Positions 1 through 7,275 of a DNA stretch of 64,000 nucleotides are shown one piece after another. Within the stretch, counting starts at the first letter, position 1; each line of letters begins with the position of its first letter. Where the stretch lies: positions 1 to 64,000 of the forward strand of contig QCNC01000002.1 of NCBI GenBank assembly GCA_003210155.1, given 5' to 3'. Source of the stretch: Prochlorococcus sp. AG-424-E18 (lineage in GTDB: Bacteria; Cyanobacteriota; Cyanobacteriia; PCC-6307; Cyanobiaceae). The position numbers and the translations under genes are program-made. A model generated the notes under the pieces. It was given only the letters and a program-made list of their open reading frames with translations, did not search any database and had not been told where the DNA came from.

Positions 1-2
1 AT

Positions 3-101
3 AGAAAAGGTGGTAAATATAGAATTGTTAATTGTTATCCAAATAAAGATCCTAAAAAATCGGTAATTAAAACAATCAAGACTAATTACAAGTTAAATTA
101 G
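3..101 (+). CDS. C-terminal end of an unidentified protein (5' truncated by window edge)
   Basis: An open frame runs in from the window edge and ends at a TAG at 99-101, giving 32 residues that are basic and rich in Lys and Asn. Codon use is normal for this genome. No motif is recognisable in so short a piece. The stop lies 20 bp before the next gene on the same strand, so it may be the upstream member of that operon. Confidence 0.5.
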   Translation, partial: RKGGKYRIVNCYPNKDPKKSVIKTIKTNYKLN

Positions 102-121
102 TCCTATGTTAACTAGATCAA

Positions 122-475
122 ATGAAAATATTTAAATTTCTATTTGTAATTCCTGTAATAACTTTAATAATTATTTTTCAAACCTCTTTGCAAAATAGAT
201 ATCTAATGGCTTCTGAAATTAGAGATGGAGAAACAATTTTTAGAAATGTTTGTGCAGGCTGCCATGTAAGAGGTGGATCAGTTGTTCTTAAAGGATCTAA
301 ATCATTAAAACTTTCCGACCTTGAAAAAAGAGGAATTTCAGATGAGAAATCAATAGCAAAAATAGCTAATGAGGGGATTGGTTATATGAAGGGTTATAAA
401 AATAAATTAAAGGATGGAGAGGATAAGGTTCTTGCAAAATGGATTATTCAAAATGCAGAAAAGGGTTGGGAGTAA
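122..475 (+). CDS. c-type cytochrome, cytochrome c6-like
   Basis: A 117-residue exported protein. An uncleaved or cleavable hydrophobic N-terminus (about residues 4-22) is followed by one haem-attachment motif, CAGCH (C44, C47, H48). A methionine at about 89 in a GYMKGYKNKL context is the expected sixth haem ligand. The C-terminal WIIQNAEKGW resembles the end of cytochrome c6. This points to a soluble one-haem electron carrier in the thylakoid lumen or periplasm. It is not certain that it replaces PetJ or plastocyanin; it may be a divergent c6 paralogue. The next gene starts directly after its stop codon, so the two are probably co-transcribed. Confidence 0.8.
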   Translation: MKIFKFLFVIPVITLIIIFQTSLQNRYLMASEIRDGETIFRNVCAGCHVRGGSVVLKGSKSLKLSDLEKRGISDEKSIAKIANEGIGYMKGYKNKLKDGEDKVLAKWIIQNAEKGWE

Positions 476-844
476 ATGAAAAGTGTACTTCTTGCATCGT
501 TTTTATTTCTATTAGCTGAATTCTCTTTTGCTGAGGAATTAACTAATTACACAATTACATCTGATTCTCAAGTTAATACTTTAGAAGGAGATTTAGAGGC
601 TAAGGGAAATGTAGTCATTAAGAGTAATAGCGGTAATTTTGAGGCTTATTCTGACAAGCTTTCTTTTGACAAGGATGATAAATCTCTAAAACTTATTGGT
701 AATGTATATGTTAAAAATTTAGAGTCTGAGGGAATTACAATTGAAGAATCATCTGGAGATGAGTTGACCATATTTACTGATACAGGAATTTTTGAATTCA
801 AATCTCAAAATAAAAACAGAGTAACAACAAAAATTAAATTCTAA
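476..844 (+). CDS. LptA/OstA-like periplasmic protein
   Basis: A 122-residue protein with a cleavable signal peptide (about residues 1-19, ending SFA-EE). One OstA-type beta-jellyroll unit follows, seen as the pattern GDLEAKGNV..., then SDKLSFDKDDKSLKLIGNV. In the family, LptA forms the periplasmic bridge that carries lipopolysaccharide to the outer membrane; this protein holds about one domain and is shorter than enterobacterial LptA. Its ATG abuts the stop of the cytochrome gene. Assignment to the LptA fold is fairly firm; the exact role in a picocyanobacterium is inferred. Confidence 0.65.
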   Translation: MKSVLLASFLFLLAEFSFAEELTNYTITSDSQVNTLEGDLEAKGNVVIKSNSGNFEAYSDKLSFDKDDKSLKLIGNVYVKNLESEGITIEESSGDELTIFTDTGIFEFKSQNKNRVTTKIKF

Positions 845-969
845 ATAAAGGCTTGCTTTTAAAAAAAAGAAGTTTCTAAAAAGATTGCTTACTTAAATGC
901 TTAAAGGATTTATGACATAAAAAATTAGAGAATTAAAAAAAGATTTAAATACTAGTAAACGTTTTTGGG

Positions 970-1056
970 ATGGCTGATAAGAAAAAGAAAAAGAAATGCA
1001 AAAAGAAAAAATGTTCAAACTGGAAAGGGGGTAAATGTATTTGTTATGGCCAATAG
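970..1056 (+). CDS. 28-residue Lys/Cys-rich peptide
   Basis: A short frame from ATG 970 to TAG 1054-1056 encodes a peptide with eleven lysines in its first 14 residues and four cysteines spaced CX4CX7CXC (residues 10, 15, 23, 25). It is directly followed by the ATTGAAAGTCGAT element and a hairpin with a T-run, which would terminate exactly this gene. That arrangement is why I call it real even though a longer frame overlaps it. The cysteine pattern suggests metal binding or disulfides, but no family is recognised. It may instead be chance, since Lys-rich frames are common in AT-rich DNA. Confidence 0.5.
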   Translation: MADKKKKKKCKKKKCSNWKGGKCICYGQ

Positions 1057-1069
1057 ACTAGATACGGTG

Positions 1070-1114
1070 ATTGAAAGTCGATATAAAATTGGAGAGATAA
1101 AACCCTCTCTTTTT
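1070..1114 (+). terminator. repeat element plus intrinsic terminator after the Lys/Cys peptide
   Basis: The 13-bp element ATTGAAAGTCGAT (1070-1082) is followed by the hairpin arms GGAGAG and CTCTCT around an 8-nt loop and then a run of T (to 1114). The element recurs at 3431 on the plus strand and, on the minus strand, at 18603-18615, 18555-18567 and 19072-19084, each time with a hairpin next to it. It falls inside a longer frame that would otherwise start at a TTG at 965. Confidence 0.5.
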
Positions 1115-2164
1115 GTGAAAAAATTATTATACATTTTTCTAGTATTGATGTCTTTTACCACTGGTAATTCATACTCATGGGAAAAGGTACCTATTCCAGA
1201 TTCTGTAGATAAAAAAACAAAATCTCCTTGGAATTTTTCTGAAGACTTTGAAAATCAAGAAGAAGGAAAATTAAAAGTTGCCAACCCTAACCCTTCATCC
1301 TTAAATTCTCCTTCTGGTGGGGGTACAGAAAAATCATTCAACCAAATATTTCGAATCTACGATAAGGGAGCAGGTTTAAAACCATTTAGAATTAAAAAAG
1401 ATCTTGATGGCAATAAGTATCTTGAAGTTACAGTGAAACATGGATGGAATAATGATCCTCTTAAAGAAGGTTCAGGAAAAGAAACAGAAAGAGCAATATT
1501 TGAGACAAAGCAAAGAAGCACTTTAAATAAAGAAATATGGATTGGTTTTAAAACAAGACTCCCTAAAGATTTTAAACATACAGATGGCAGAGTAACGTTT
1601 TTTGAATTTAAAAATCGACATGTATATATGAGAACGCATCCTCTTGTAAGAATAAGTTTTGATGACACTGGAAAAACATTAAAAATAGCAGGTAATACTG
1701 CCGGTACTGGTTTCAATAGAAGGAATAAAGAAGATAATATTAAGCATCGCATTGATATAAAATATAAAAAAAATGATTCAAATTGGTTTGTGCGTAATGA
1801 AAAAACTAGAGGTGAAAAAAAAATAAAAAATAATTTTAAACTCACACCGAACAAAACATTTAGTGTGACTCAATTAGGTGAATGGAGCACGTATAAAATT
1901 GGAATCTATAATACAAAGGATGATGATGGTTTTGTAAAAGTCTTCAAAGATAAGAAATTAATATTTGATTACAAAGGTATAACATCTGACTGGAAAGGAA
2001 AATACACTGGTACTAATGTAAGAATAGGTGTTTATAGACACTCGGGAAAACAAATTGGAATTGAATACCCCGATCAATCTATCCATTTTGATGATTTTAT
2101 TGTCGTCTCAGATCAAAAAACTTTAGACCAATTGATCAGAAAGAATGAAAAACCCAATGATTGA
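1115..2164 (+). CDS. secreted polysaccharide-lyase-like protein (heparin lyase I fold)
   Basis: From the GTG at 1115 the product is 349 residues and begins with a textbook signal peptide (Lys-Lys, then LLYIFLVLMSF, cleavage near NSYS-W). The frame is open further up to a TTG at 965, but that stretch runs through the small Cys-rich gene and its terminator, so the GTG is preferred. The mature part is rich in beta-strand patterns and basic residues, and the segments EIWIGFKTRLP and TDGRVTFFEFK resemble the beta-jellyroll polysaccharide lyases related to heparin lyase I. The C-terminal IHFDDFIV also fits concanavalin-like folds. The likely job is cutting or binding acidic glycans outside the cell. 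Substrate and activity are not certain. Confidence 0.5.
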   Translation: MKKLLYIFLVLMSFTTGNSYSWEKVPIPDSVDKKTKSPWNFSEDFENQEEGKLKVANPNPSSLNSPSGGGTEKSFNQIFRIYDKGAGLKPFRIKKDLDGNKYLEVTVKHGWNNDPLKEGSGKETERAIFETKQRSTLNKEIWIGFKTRLPKDFKHTDGRVTFFEFKNRHVYMRTHPLVRISFDDTGKTLKIAGNTAGTGFNRRNKEDNIKHRIDIKYKKNDSNWFVRNEKTRGEKKIKNNFKLTPNKTFSVTQLGEWSTYKIGIYNTKDDDGFVKVFKDKKLIFDYKGITSDWKGKYTGTNVRIGVYRHSGKQIGIEYPDQSIHFDDFIVVSDQKTLDQLIRKNEKPND

Positions 2165-2298
2165 TTAAATTAAATTAAATTGAAAGAGCGGTAACTATAT
2201 TCTTAACGATATTATTTAGAGATTTTAATCAGAATTTAAAGTTAGGGACTCGCATTTTGAAGAAAATAAAGAGAATATAAAGAAAAAAGGTAATTCCA

Positions 2299-2502
2299 AT
2301 GGAATCAACCAAAATTCCAAAAAGGATTATTAAAAAACAGGTTAAAAAGAGAGTTATTAAGAAACAGCTTAAAAAGGTTGATAAAGCAATTGTTGAAATT
2401 GCGGAAATGAAATTTGAAAATTATGAAGAAAAAGAAGAAAAACTAGACGCGCTTGTTTTTTTAAAGAATCAAATATTGACGGAAGCGGAGGATTTACTAT
2501 GA
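2299..2502 (+). CDS. small basic/acidic coiled-coil protein, unknown
   Basis: A 67-residue protein whose first half is very basic with repeated IIKKQVKKRVIKKQLKK-type heptads, while the second half is acidic. It is probably a single long helix or coiled coil. Its TGA stop overlaps the next start codon in an ATGA arrangement, which supports translation and places it first in a three-gene string of tiny proteins. No homologue is recognised. The style resembles small genes of phage-like or satellite elements. Confidence 0.6.
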   Translation: MESTKIPKRIIKKQVKKRVIKKQLKKVDKAIVEIAEMKFENYEEKEEKLDALVFLKNQILTEAEDLL

Positions 2503-2663
2503 ACGGAAGACTAGACAAGGTTGCTATGACCAACAAACTAATGCAACTCAAGAGAGAACTTCACTACAAATGCGCGATTGGGGAAAAGGGAAAATGGGAA
2601 TGTATAGGAGCAAACGATTATCTCAACAGAGTGTTTGATGTATTAGATGAGTTTTGGCAGTAA
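2499..2663 (+). CDS. 54-residue conserved-looking small protein
   Basis: The start ATG (2499) overlaps the upstream stop by 4 bp, and the TAA at 2661-2663 lies inside the next gene. The product is a mixed helical protein with two cysteines, ending VLDEFWQ. Overlap on both sides indicates translational coupling. I do not recognise a named family; small proteins of this look occur in Prochlorococcus islands and cyanophages. Confidence 0.55.
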   Translation: MNGRLDKVAMTNKLMQLKRELHYKCAIGEKGKWECIGANDYLNRVFDVLDEFWQ

Positions 2664-2881
2664 ATACTAAACAAAAAAGAATTGATATTGCAACTTGTTG
2701 GGCTACTAATAGAATTTCTGTTATGGATAATCTAGAAAGATATGAAGACAGTTATGCAATAGCAGAAGAATTTAGAGAGTGGATACTGCATATAGGAGAA
2801 AAGAATGAAAGTTTAAGAGATTCTTTTTTAAACTTACCAAAGGAATTAAAAGAATTATTAGACCAAAAAGTCAACGATTAA
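2654..2881 (+). CDS. small hypothetical protein
   Basis: 75 residues from a TTG at 2654 that overlaps the previous gene by 10 bp; an internal ATG would give about 51 residues. The protein is helical and acidic, with a WATNR...ERYED pattern and no membrane segment. Its TAA stop (2879-2881) is directly joined to the ATGAAACGCTT that begins the next gene, part of a repeat found three times nearby. Function unknown. Confidence 0.55.
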   Translation: MAVNTKQKRIDIATCWATNRISVMDNLERYEDSYAIAEEFREWILHIGEKNESLRDSFLNLPKELKELLDQKVND

Positions 2882-2892
2882 ATGAAACGCTT
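2879..2892 (+). repeat. TAAATGAAACGCTT repeat, copy 1
   Basis: This 14-bp word also occurs at 3392-3405 and 4281-4294. Here TAA is the stop of the upstream gene and ATGAAACGCTT is the start of the next (Met-Lys-Arg-Leu). Confidence 0.7.
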
Positions 2893-3394
2893 AGCTTTAT
2901 TTATTGTTTTCCCACTTATATTTGGTTTTGGAAACGATAAAGCAAGATTATGCGAAGACCTTAAATTTGCAATAAATAAATCAAAAAATGATTATCAGCA
3001 AAAAATATCATTTGCAAAACAAAGCAAAGAATTTGCTAATGATAAAATTACCAAAATTTATGCAATAGAAACAAAATGGGAGGATCTTTTTGATAGTCCT
3101 TATGAAATAGAAAGCTTATGTAATGAATATTTCTTAATAAAAGAATTTGATATTGATTTATCTAGTGAATGTTATTTGTTTGAAACTATCTTAAAAAGTG
3201 GAAATTATAGTGATGGTGATTTTGATTTCATGGCAGAAGAAAGAAGACAAAATGCTCAAGCTATCAAAGAAGAATTTAAAGCCAAATATGATCCAATTAA
3301 TGAACAAGCAAAAGAAGATTATTTATCAGAACAAAAAGAAATGCAGAAAATATATCGAAGGAAAAAATGCAATAAAGTCACATATAGTTTTTAA
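2882..3394 (+). CDS. secreted hypothetical protein
   Basis: 170 residues beginning MKRLALFIVFPLIFGFG, a clear signal peptide. The mature part is lysine/glutamate-rich and helical with a few cysteines (for example in LCEDL, SLCNEY and SECYLF) that could form disulfides in the periplasm. The start is fixed by the abutting upstream stop. The gene begins with the TAAATGAAACGCTT repeat and a second copy of that word begins at its own stop codon. No family recognised. Confidence 0.65.
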   Translation: MKRLALFIVFPLIFGFGNDKARLCEDLKFAINKSKNDYQQKISFAKQSKEFANDKITKIYAIETKWEDLFDSPYEIESLCNEYFLIKEFDIDLSSECYLFETILKSGNYSDGDFDFMAEERRQNAQAIKEEFKAKYDPINEQAKEDYLSEQKEMQKIYRRKKCNKVTYSF

Positions 3395-3405
3395 ATGAAA
3401 CGCTT
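3392..3405 (+). repeat. TAAATGAAACGCTT repeat, copy 2
   Basis: TAA is the stop of the secreted protein gene. The ATG that follows opens a 30-codon frame starting Met-Lys-Arg-Leu-Leu-Leu-Ala-Ala, which looks like the first half of a signal peptide. That frame runs into the ATTGAAAGTCGAT element, so it is probably a relic and not a gene. Confidence 0.6.
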
Positions 3406-3430
3406 ACTACTGGCAGCTAAATTAAATAGG

Positions 3431-3470
3431 ATTGAAAGTCGATCTAAAATAAGGGGCAATTATCTCCTTT
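3431..3470 (+). terminator. repeat element plus terminator-like hairpin
   Basis: ATTGAAAGTCGAT (3431-3443) is followed by CTAAAATAA and a hairpin with arms AAGGGG and CTCCTT (one G-T pair) around a 7-nt loop, then a short T-rich tail. The 30 bp from the element onward resemble the 48-bp unit duplicated at 18516-18611 on the other strand. It lies 36 bp after the stop of the secreted protein gene and probably ends that transcript. Confidence 0.5.
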
Positions 3471-3535
3471 TAATAAGCTATCTTTAATAAGATATTCCAA
3501 ATTTTAAAAGCAAATAAAAAAATATTTCTATAAAG

Positions 3536-4213
3536 ATGGAATTACCAGAAGCAATTCTTTTTGATTTAGATGGGGTATTACTAGATACAGAACCATTACT
3601 AGCTAATGCCTGGTATGAAACCGCAAAAGAATATAATTACTATTTATCAAACGATAAATTACTAGAATTAAAAGGAAGAAGAAGAATAGATTGCGCAAAA
3701 AAAGTTTTCAAATGGATAAATGAAGAAATCACAATAGAAGAATTACTCATTACTCAAAAGTTAAAAGTAGATAAAGTACTTACTAAAGCAAAACCTTTTA
3801 AAGGAGCAATAGAATTAATCAAATTTTGTATAAATACAAAATTACCTATTGCACTAGTAACAAGTAGTAGTAGTGAAAGTTTTAAAATAAAAAGCTCTGC
3901 AAATCCCTGGTTAAATTTATTCAATACAAAGGTTCTTGGAGATGATAAATTCATTTCTGATGGCAAGCCTTCGCCTGATCCTTATTTGAGAGCATTAAAA
4001 ATATTGGATGTAGATCCAAGGAAATCATGGGTTATAGAAGACTCATATGCAGGATCTATCTCAGGACTTAAAGCGGAATGTAATTTAATGTTTTTTTCAA
4101 AAGATATTGAAATACTAAATAAATTAATAAATGAATTTAACCAAGAAAAGATTCAAAAAATTAATGATTTATCAGAAATTATTTATTATTTAAAGTTATA
4201 TAAAGGATTTTAA
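3536..4213 (+). CDS. HAD-superfamily phosphatase, beta-phosphoglucomutase-like
   Basis: 225 residues with all four HAD motifs: DLDG (nucleophile D10 and acid D12), a VTSSSS motif II, a basic residue in the GKPSPDPY motif III, and the acidic VIEDS motif IV. The helical cap inserted after motif I marks subfamily IA. Such enzymes dephosphorylate small sugar or glycolytic phosphates; the substrate cannot be read from sequence. It stands alone between repeats. Length is typical for the family. Confidence 0.8.
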   Translation: MELPEAILFDLDGVLLDTEPLLANAWYETAKEYNYYLSNDKLLELKGRRRIDCAKKVFKWINEEITIEELLITQKLKVDKVLTKAKPFKGAIELIKFCINTKLPIALVTSSSSESFKIKSSANPWLNLFNTKVLGDDKFISDGKPSPDPYLRALKILDVDPRKSWVIEDSYAGSISGLKAECNLMFFSKDIEILNKLINEFNQEKIQKINDLSEIIYYLKLYKGF

Positions 4214-4286
4214 ATCCATCTAATAAATCTGCTAATTCTTCTAATATTTTTTCCTTAGGTAATTCTTCCAATAAAACAAATAAATG
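4179..4286 (-). pseudogene. 5'-truncated gene fragment next to a repeat copy
   Basis: On the minus strand an open frame reads HLFVLLEELPKEKILEELADLL and ends at a TAA at 4181-4179. It has no start codon before it runs into the TAAATGAAACGCTT repeat at 4281. The helical, well-formed residue pattern looks like the tail of a real protein cut off at the repeat. It overlaps the 3' end of the HAD gene. It could be a chance frame. Confidence 0.3.
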
Positions 4287-4294
4287 AAACGCTT
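4281..4294 (+). repeat. TAAATGAAACGCTT repeat, copy 3
   Basis: Identical 14-mer to the copies at 2879 and 3392. Here the ATG opens only an 11-codon frame, and the TAA does not end a recognisable gene, so this copy is not explained by coding. Confidence 0.65.
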
Positions 4295-4323
4295 GATATT
4301 AACTCGACCCAAAGACTAAATTA

Positions 4324-4443
4324 ATGGAATTTTTAAAGGAGCTTTGGCAGAATCATTATGACCCATACCATGCAATTCTTGGTATAGGTGGAATAATATT
4401 ATTGTTGGTAATTTATAATCGATTACTCAATAAATATCATTAA
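4324..4443 (+). CDS. 39-residue single-span membrane peptide
   Basis: ATG 4324 to TAA 4441-4443. The peptide has a polar N-terminus (MEFLKELWQNHYDPYH) and one hydrophobic helix (AILGIGGIILLLVIY), then a short basic tail. This is a typical one-pass small membrane protein. Function unknown. Confidence 0.5.
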   Translation: MEFLKELWQNHYDPYHAILGIGGIILLLVIYNRLLNKYH

Positions 4444-4460
4444 TCATAAACCATCGTAGA

Positions 4461-4613
4461 TTAAGCAGCATCAGATATATTGTTATTCGTATCTTCAATC
4501 TTTTCAATCTCTTTAATCATTTCCTCTAGCCATAAAGTATTATCTTCTGATCTCTTTTTAAAATAAGAAATCTTAGGTTGATTGATTTCTAATGTTTCAT
4601 AATCTCCACTCAT
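4461..4613 (-). CDS. 50-residue acidic small protein
   Basis: Minus-strand frame from ATG 4613 to TAA 4461. The product is hydrophilic and acidic, beginning MSGDYETLEINQPKISYF with a helical second half. No motif recognised. Upstream on the minus strand is the small membrane protein gene at 4770-5003. Confidence 0.5.
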   Translation of the reverse strand: MSGDYETLEINQPKISYFKKRSEDNTLWLEEMIKEIEKIEDTNNNISDAA

Positions 4614-4769
4614 AAAATTTTCCTAAATTTATAACCACTTAAATTTTAGTTAGTTTATTTATTAGTTTTACTAAGGGGAAAATAAGAAAAAATTAATTTA
4701 TGGTTAATATGAACTAAGACAAATTAAATATTATTTATAAAAATATCGGAACACTTAATTTACCTAATG

Positions 4770-5003
4770 CTAACCACCAGTACAGAAACGAACCGCATCA
4801 GCTGTTGGCGAACCAGTCGCTTTCATTTCTTCAACACATTCATTAAAGAACTTTGATTCTTTTTTTAATGAGCAAAAGCTTAGTGCAATAGCTACTAAGG
4901 CAACAGCTGATACAACTGCTGATCCTAGTTGTATCACTACGTAAGCAAGCATAGCTTTATTTTTTTTAAAATTTTTTTTTGTATCTTTCTTTTTATCAGA
5001 CAT
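4770..5003 (-). CDS. small membrane protein with Cys-containing tail
   Basis: 77 residues from the ATG at 5003, preferred over an upstream ATG at 5054 because the extension is not membrane-topology-like. A Lys-rich N-terminus (MSDKKKDTKKN) precedes one long hydrophobic segment (about residues 20-46), then a soluble tail with three cysteines (CSLKK, NECVEE, FCTGG). Proteins with the same plan (Lys-rich start, one membrane helix, short Cys-containing tail) are encoded at 14254-14553 and 14841-15080, so these may form a loose island family. Function unknown. Confidence 0.55.
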   Translation of the reverse strand: MSDKKKDTKKNFKKNKAMLAYVVIQLGSAVVSAVALVAIALSFCSLKKESKFFNECVEEMKATGSPTADAVRFCTGG

Positions 5004-5290
5004 TTTTTTTGAAATTCTTAGCTTATTATATTCAACTAAATAACTAGACTCCACATAAAGAAAAGGTGAGTTATAAAGTTAAATGTATATTGTTAATCCC
5101 ATAACCAAATTCTGAAGAAGAGCTCAAACTAAAAAGTAGAAAAAGTGATGAGAAAATTAATTAAAAATTTATTTGAAATTAATTATTTTGTGATTGGTTT
5201 TTGAAAATAATTTAATTTCTTAAAGATAACGTTTTCTTAAATTATTTTTAAATTTCATATGACATAAATATAGATAATTGAATAATCTTA

Positions 5291-5692
5291 ATGCATATTG
5301 ATGATGCAGTGTTTTTAGAGGATTTATGCCCTAAGCTCAAATTAAGATTCTGGCGAAAGTCTATTCATACATTTACGAGCAAAAGATGCATATATTGCGG
5401 AAAACCTTCAGAATCTATTGATCATATATTGCCACGAAGTAAAGGAGGTTTAAACTTAACAGAAAATTGTGTTCCAGCTTGTCTTTCATGCAATGGAGAC
5501 AAATCAGATGAAAATGTTTTTGATTGGTATAGAAAGAAAAAATTTTATGATCCTAGAAGAGCTATGGCTATTAGAGCATGGTTAGATGGAGACTTAATAT
5601 TATCTATAAGATTATTGCAATGGGCTAATCAAGAAATTAAGGAAAATAAAGCAAATTTTGAACAAGAAGAATTAAATCTAGATGCTGCTTAA
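5291..5692 (+). CDS. HNH endonuclease
   Basis: 133 residues with a compact zinc-bound HNH core: CxxC at 33/36, the DH pair (D44, H45) in SIDHILPRS, CxxC at 64/67, and N68 completing the beta-beta-alpha metal finger. HNH proteins of this size are common and conserved in cyanobacteria as stand-alone genes of unknown DNA target. It is not part of an intron or a visible restriction system here. No partner methylase is nearby. Confidence 0.85.
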   Translation: MHIDDAVFLEDLCPKLKLRFWRKSIHTFTSKRCIYCGKPSESIDHILPRSKGGLNLTENCVPACLSCNGDKSDENVFDWYRKKKFYDPRRAMAIRAWLDGDLILSIRLLQWANQEIKENKANFEQEELNLDAA

Positions 5693-5712
5693 CTAGAAAA
5701 TTTGAGGGAAAT

Positions 5713-5862
5713 TTGAGGGGACGCTTATTAAAAACAATACTTTTGTTAGGTTCAATTTTTGTTGTTTTTATTTGTTTTAATCCAATTTCAAGAATTTATA
5801 TTGCTGATTACCTGGAGAAGATATCGTTATTTTTATTCAGAACAATAAGTGAAAAAGATTAA
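5713..5862 (+). CDS. 49-residue membrane peptide
   Basis: A TTG-initiated frame ending at TAA 5860-5862. It encodes a basic start (MRGRLLKT), one hydrophobic span (ILLLGSIFVVFICF) and an amphipathic second half. The first codons contain ACGCTTA, as in the nearby ATGAAACGCTT repeats. Start codon and reality are uncertain. Confidence 0.4.
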   Translation: MRGRLLKTILLLGSIFVVFICFNPISRIYIADYLEKISLFLFRTISEKD

Positions 5863-6034
5863 AATGATTGGTATGAAAAAAGAGATAAATATGAATTACT
5901 TGATAAATTAAGCGGGCCTTCTTATTGATAGATAAACAAAAAATATAAACGGTTTTTTTAAACTAAAAAATATGCAATTAAATCTGAAAAAAGTTTTATT
6001 AATCAATCTATTTGTGCTTACTGCTTAAATGAAA

Positions 6035-6062
6035 TTTAACAAGATTAGAAATTACTTAACCA
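6035..6062 (+). promoter_or_regulatory. candidate Pho box upstream of the phosphonate transporter
   Basis: TTTAACA (6035) and CTTAACCA (6055) lie about two helical turns apart, with a weaker TTAGAAA between them at about 10-11 bp spacing. Cyanobacterial PhoB boxes are direct repeats of TTAACC-like half-sites at about 11 bp spacing. It sits about 80 bp before the binding-protein gene, ahead of a TATATAGAAT stretch that could be a -10. The match is partial, so this is a hypothesis. Confidence 0.35.
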
Positions 6063-6141
6063 AACCTTATATAGAATTTATATTTTTCTTTAAAACAAAA
6101 ATCATACAATTTTGCATATTGTAATTAGTAATACAAACTAA

Positions 6142-7194
6142 ATGAAAAAGTTATTTTCTTTTGTAATGGGGGCAGCTGTTATAGGAACAGCACTTGCACC
6201 TTCAGCAAATGCATGGTGGTGGGGTAAAAAAGGTTCTGAAAAGGCTTCAATTACTGTTTATACTGCTCTAGAAGATGACCAGATACCAAATTATCTAAAA
6301 TCCTTTGAGAGAGATTACCCTAATATAGAAGTTAATATTGTTAGGGACTCAACAGGTATAGTTACTGCGAAATTATTGGCTGAGGCTGAAAACCCACAGG
6401 CAGATGTGGTTTGGGGTTTAGCTGCTTCAAGTTTATTAGTAGCTAATGATAGAGGTTTGATTCAAGGTTATGCTCCAAAAGGCCTTTCGAATGTTAAACC
6501 AAGCTTTAGGGATCCTGCAAAAAACCCTTCATGGGTTGGAATTGATTCTTGGATTTCTGCTTTTTGTGTTAATAAAATTGAGGCTCAAAAAAACGGGCTA
6601 TCAATACCTAAATCTTGGGCAGATTTAACAAAACCAGAATACAAAGGTCACATAGTTATGTCTAACCCTGCTTCCTCTGGAACAGGTTATTTGTCAGTAG
6701 CTTCAAGATTACAAAATTTACCTTCTGAAGAGGATGGTTGGAATTACCTTGATGCACTTCATGAAAATATTGCTCAGTATATGCATTCTGGATCTAAGCC
6801 TTGTAAGGCTGCAGGTAAAGGAGAGTATCCAATAGGGGTTTCATTTGGTTACAGAGCTGTAAAACAGGTAAATATGGGGCAACCAATTGAGGCTGTTTTT
6901 CCTAAAGAAGGTTCTGGATGGGATGTAGAAGCTAATGCCCTTATCAAAAAAGATAAAATAAAACCTGCTGCTAAGACTTTTCTTGATTGGGCAATTTCTC
7001 CTGAAGTCTCAAGAGAATATGCAAAAAGTTTTGCAATAACAGCTGTTGAAACTGATGTTCCGCTTCCTAAAGGTTTCCCTTCTAATCCAGAGAAACAGCT
7101 CGCAAAAAATGACTTACAATGGGCTGCTGTAAATAGGGAGAGAATACTAGCAGAGTGGGCAAAACGCTATGATGGCAAATCTGCTCCTAAGTAA
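6142..7194 (+). CDS. periplasmic binding protein of a 2-aminoethylphosphonate-type ABC transporter
   Basis: 350 residues with a Sec signal peptide (cleavage near SANA-W, residue 24). The mature protein is an extracellular solute-binding fold of the iron/phosphonate type, opening [19 protein letters not shown] and containing [12 protein letters not shown]. This resembles the binding proteins annotated PhnS2 in 2-aminoethylphosphonate operons. Ferric-iron binding proteins share the fold, but the gene is followed by phosphonate-type enzymes, which favours the phosphonate role. A strong hairpin after the stop may protect this mRNA segment. Confidence 0.75.
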   Translation: MKKLFSFVMGAAVIGTALAPSANAWWWGKKGSEKASITVYTALEDDQIPNYLKSFERDYPNIEVNIVRDSTGIVTAKLLAEAENPQADVVWGLAASSLLVANDRGLIQGYAPKGLSNVKPSFRDPAKNPSWVGIDSWISAFCVNKIEAQKNGLSIPKSWADLTKPEYKGHIVMSNPASSGTGYLSVASRLQNLPSEEDGWNYLDALHENIAQYMHSGSKPCKAAGKGEYPIGVSFGYRAVKQVNMGQPIEAVFPKEGSGWDVEANALIKKDKIKPAAKTFLDWAISPEVSREYAKSFAITAVETDVPLPKGFPSNPEKQLAKNDLQWAAVNRERILAEWAKRYDGKSAPK

Positions 7195-7213
7195 AAATTA
7201 AAAGCATATAAAT

Positions 7214-7244
7214 AAATTCCATGAATTAGCAATTCATGGAATTT
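7214..7244 (+). promoter_or_regulatory. 14-bp perfect hairpin between binding-protein and ATPase genes
   Basis: Arms AAATTCCATGAATT and AATTCATGGAATTT pair perfectly around a 3-nt AGC loop, 20 bp after the binding-protein stop. There is no T-run, so it is unlikely to be a full terminator. Intercistronic hairpins of this kind commonly stabilise the upstream mRNA so that the binding protein is made in excess. Confidence 0.6.
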
Positions 7245-7275
7245 ATCATCTAGATGAATAATTATTTTAAATTTA

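Noticed and set aside
965-1114. TTG start at 965 for the polysaccharide-lyase-like gene
   Set aside because: The extension has no signal-peptide shape and covers the small Cys-rich gene and its terminator, whereas the GTG at 1115 gives a proper signal peptide.
1357-1854. 165-codon minus-strand frame inside the lyase-like gene
   Set aside because: It is the antisense shadow of an AT-rich coding sequence; its residues are mostly Leu, Phe and Ser.
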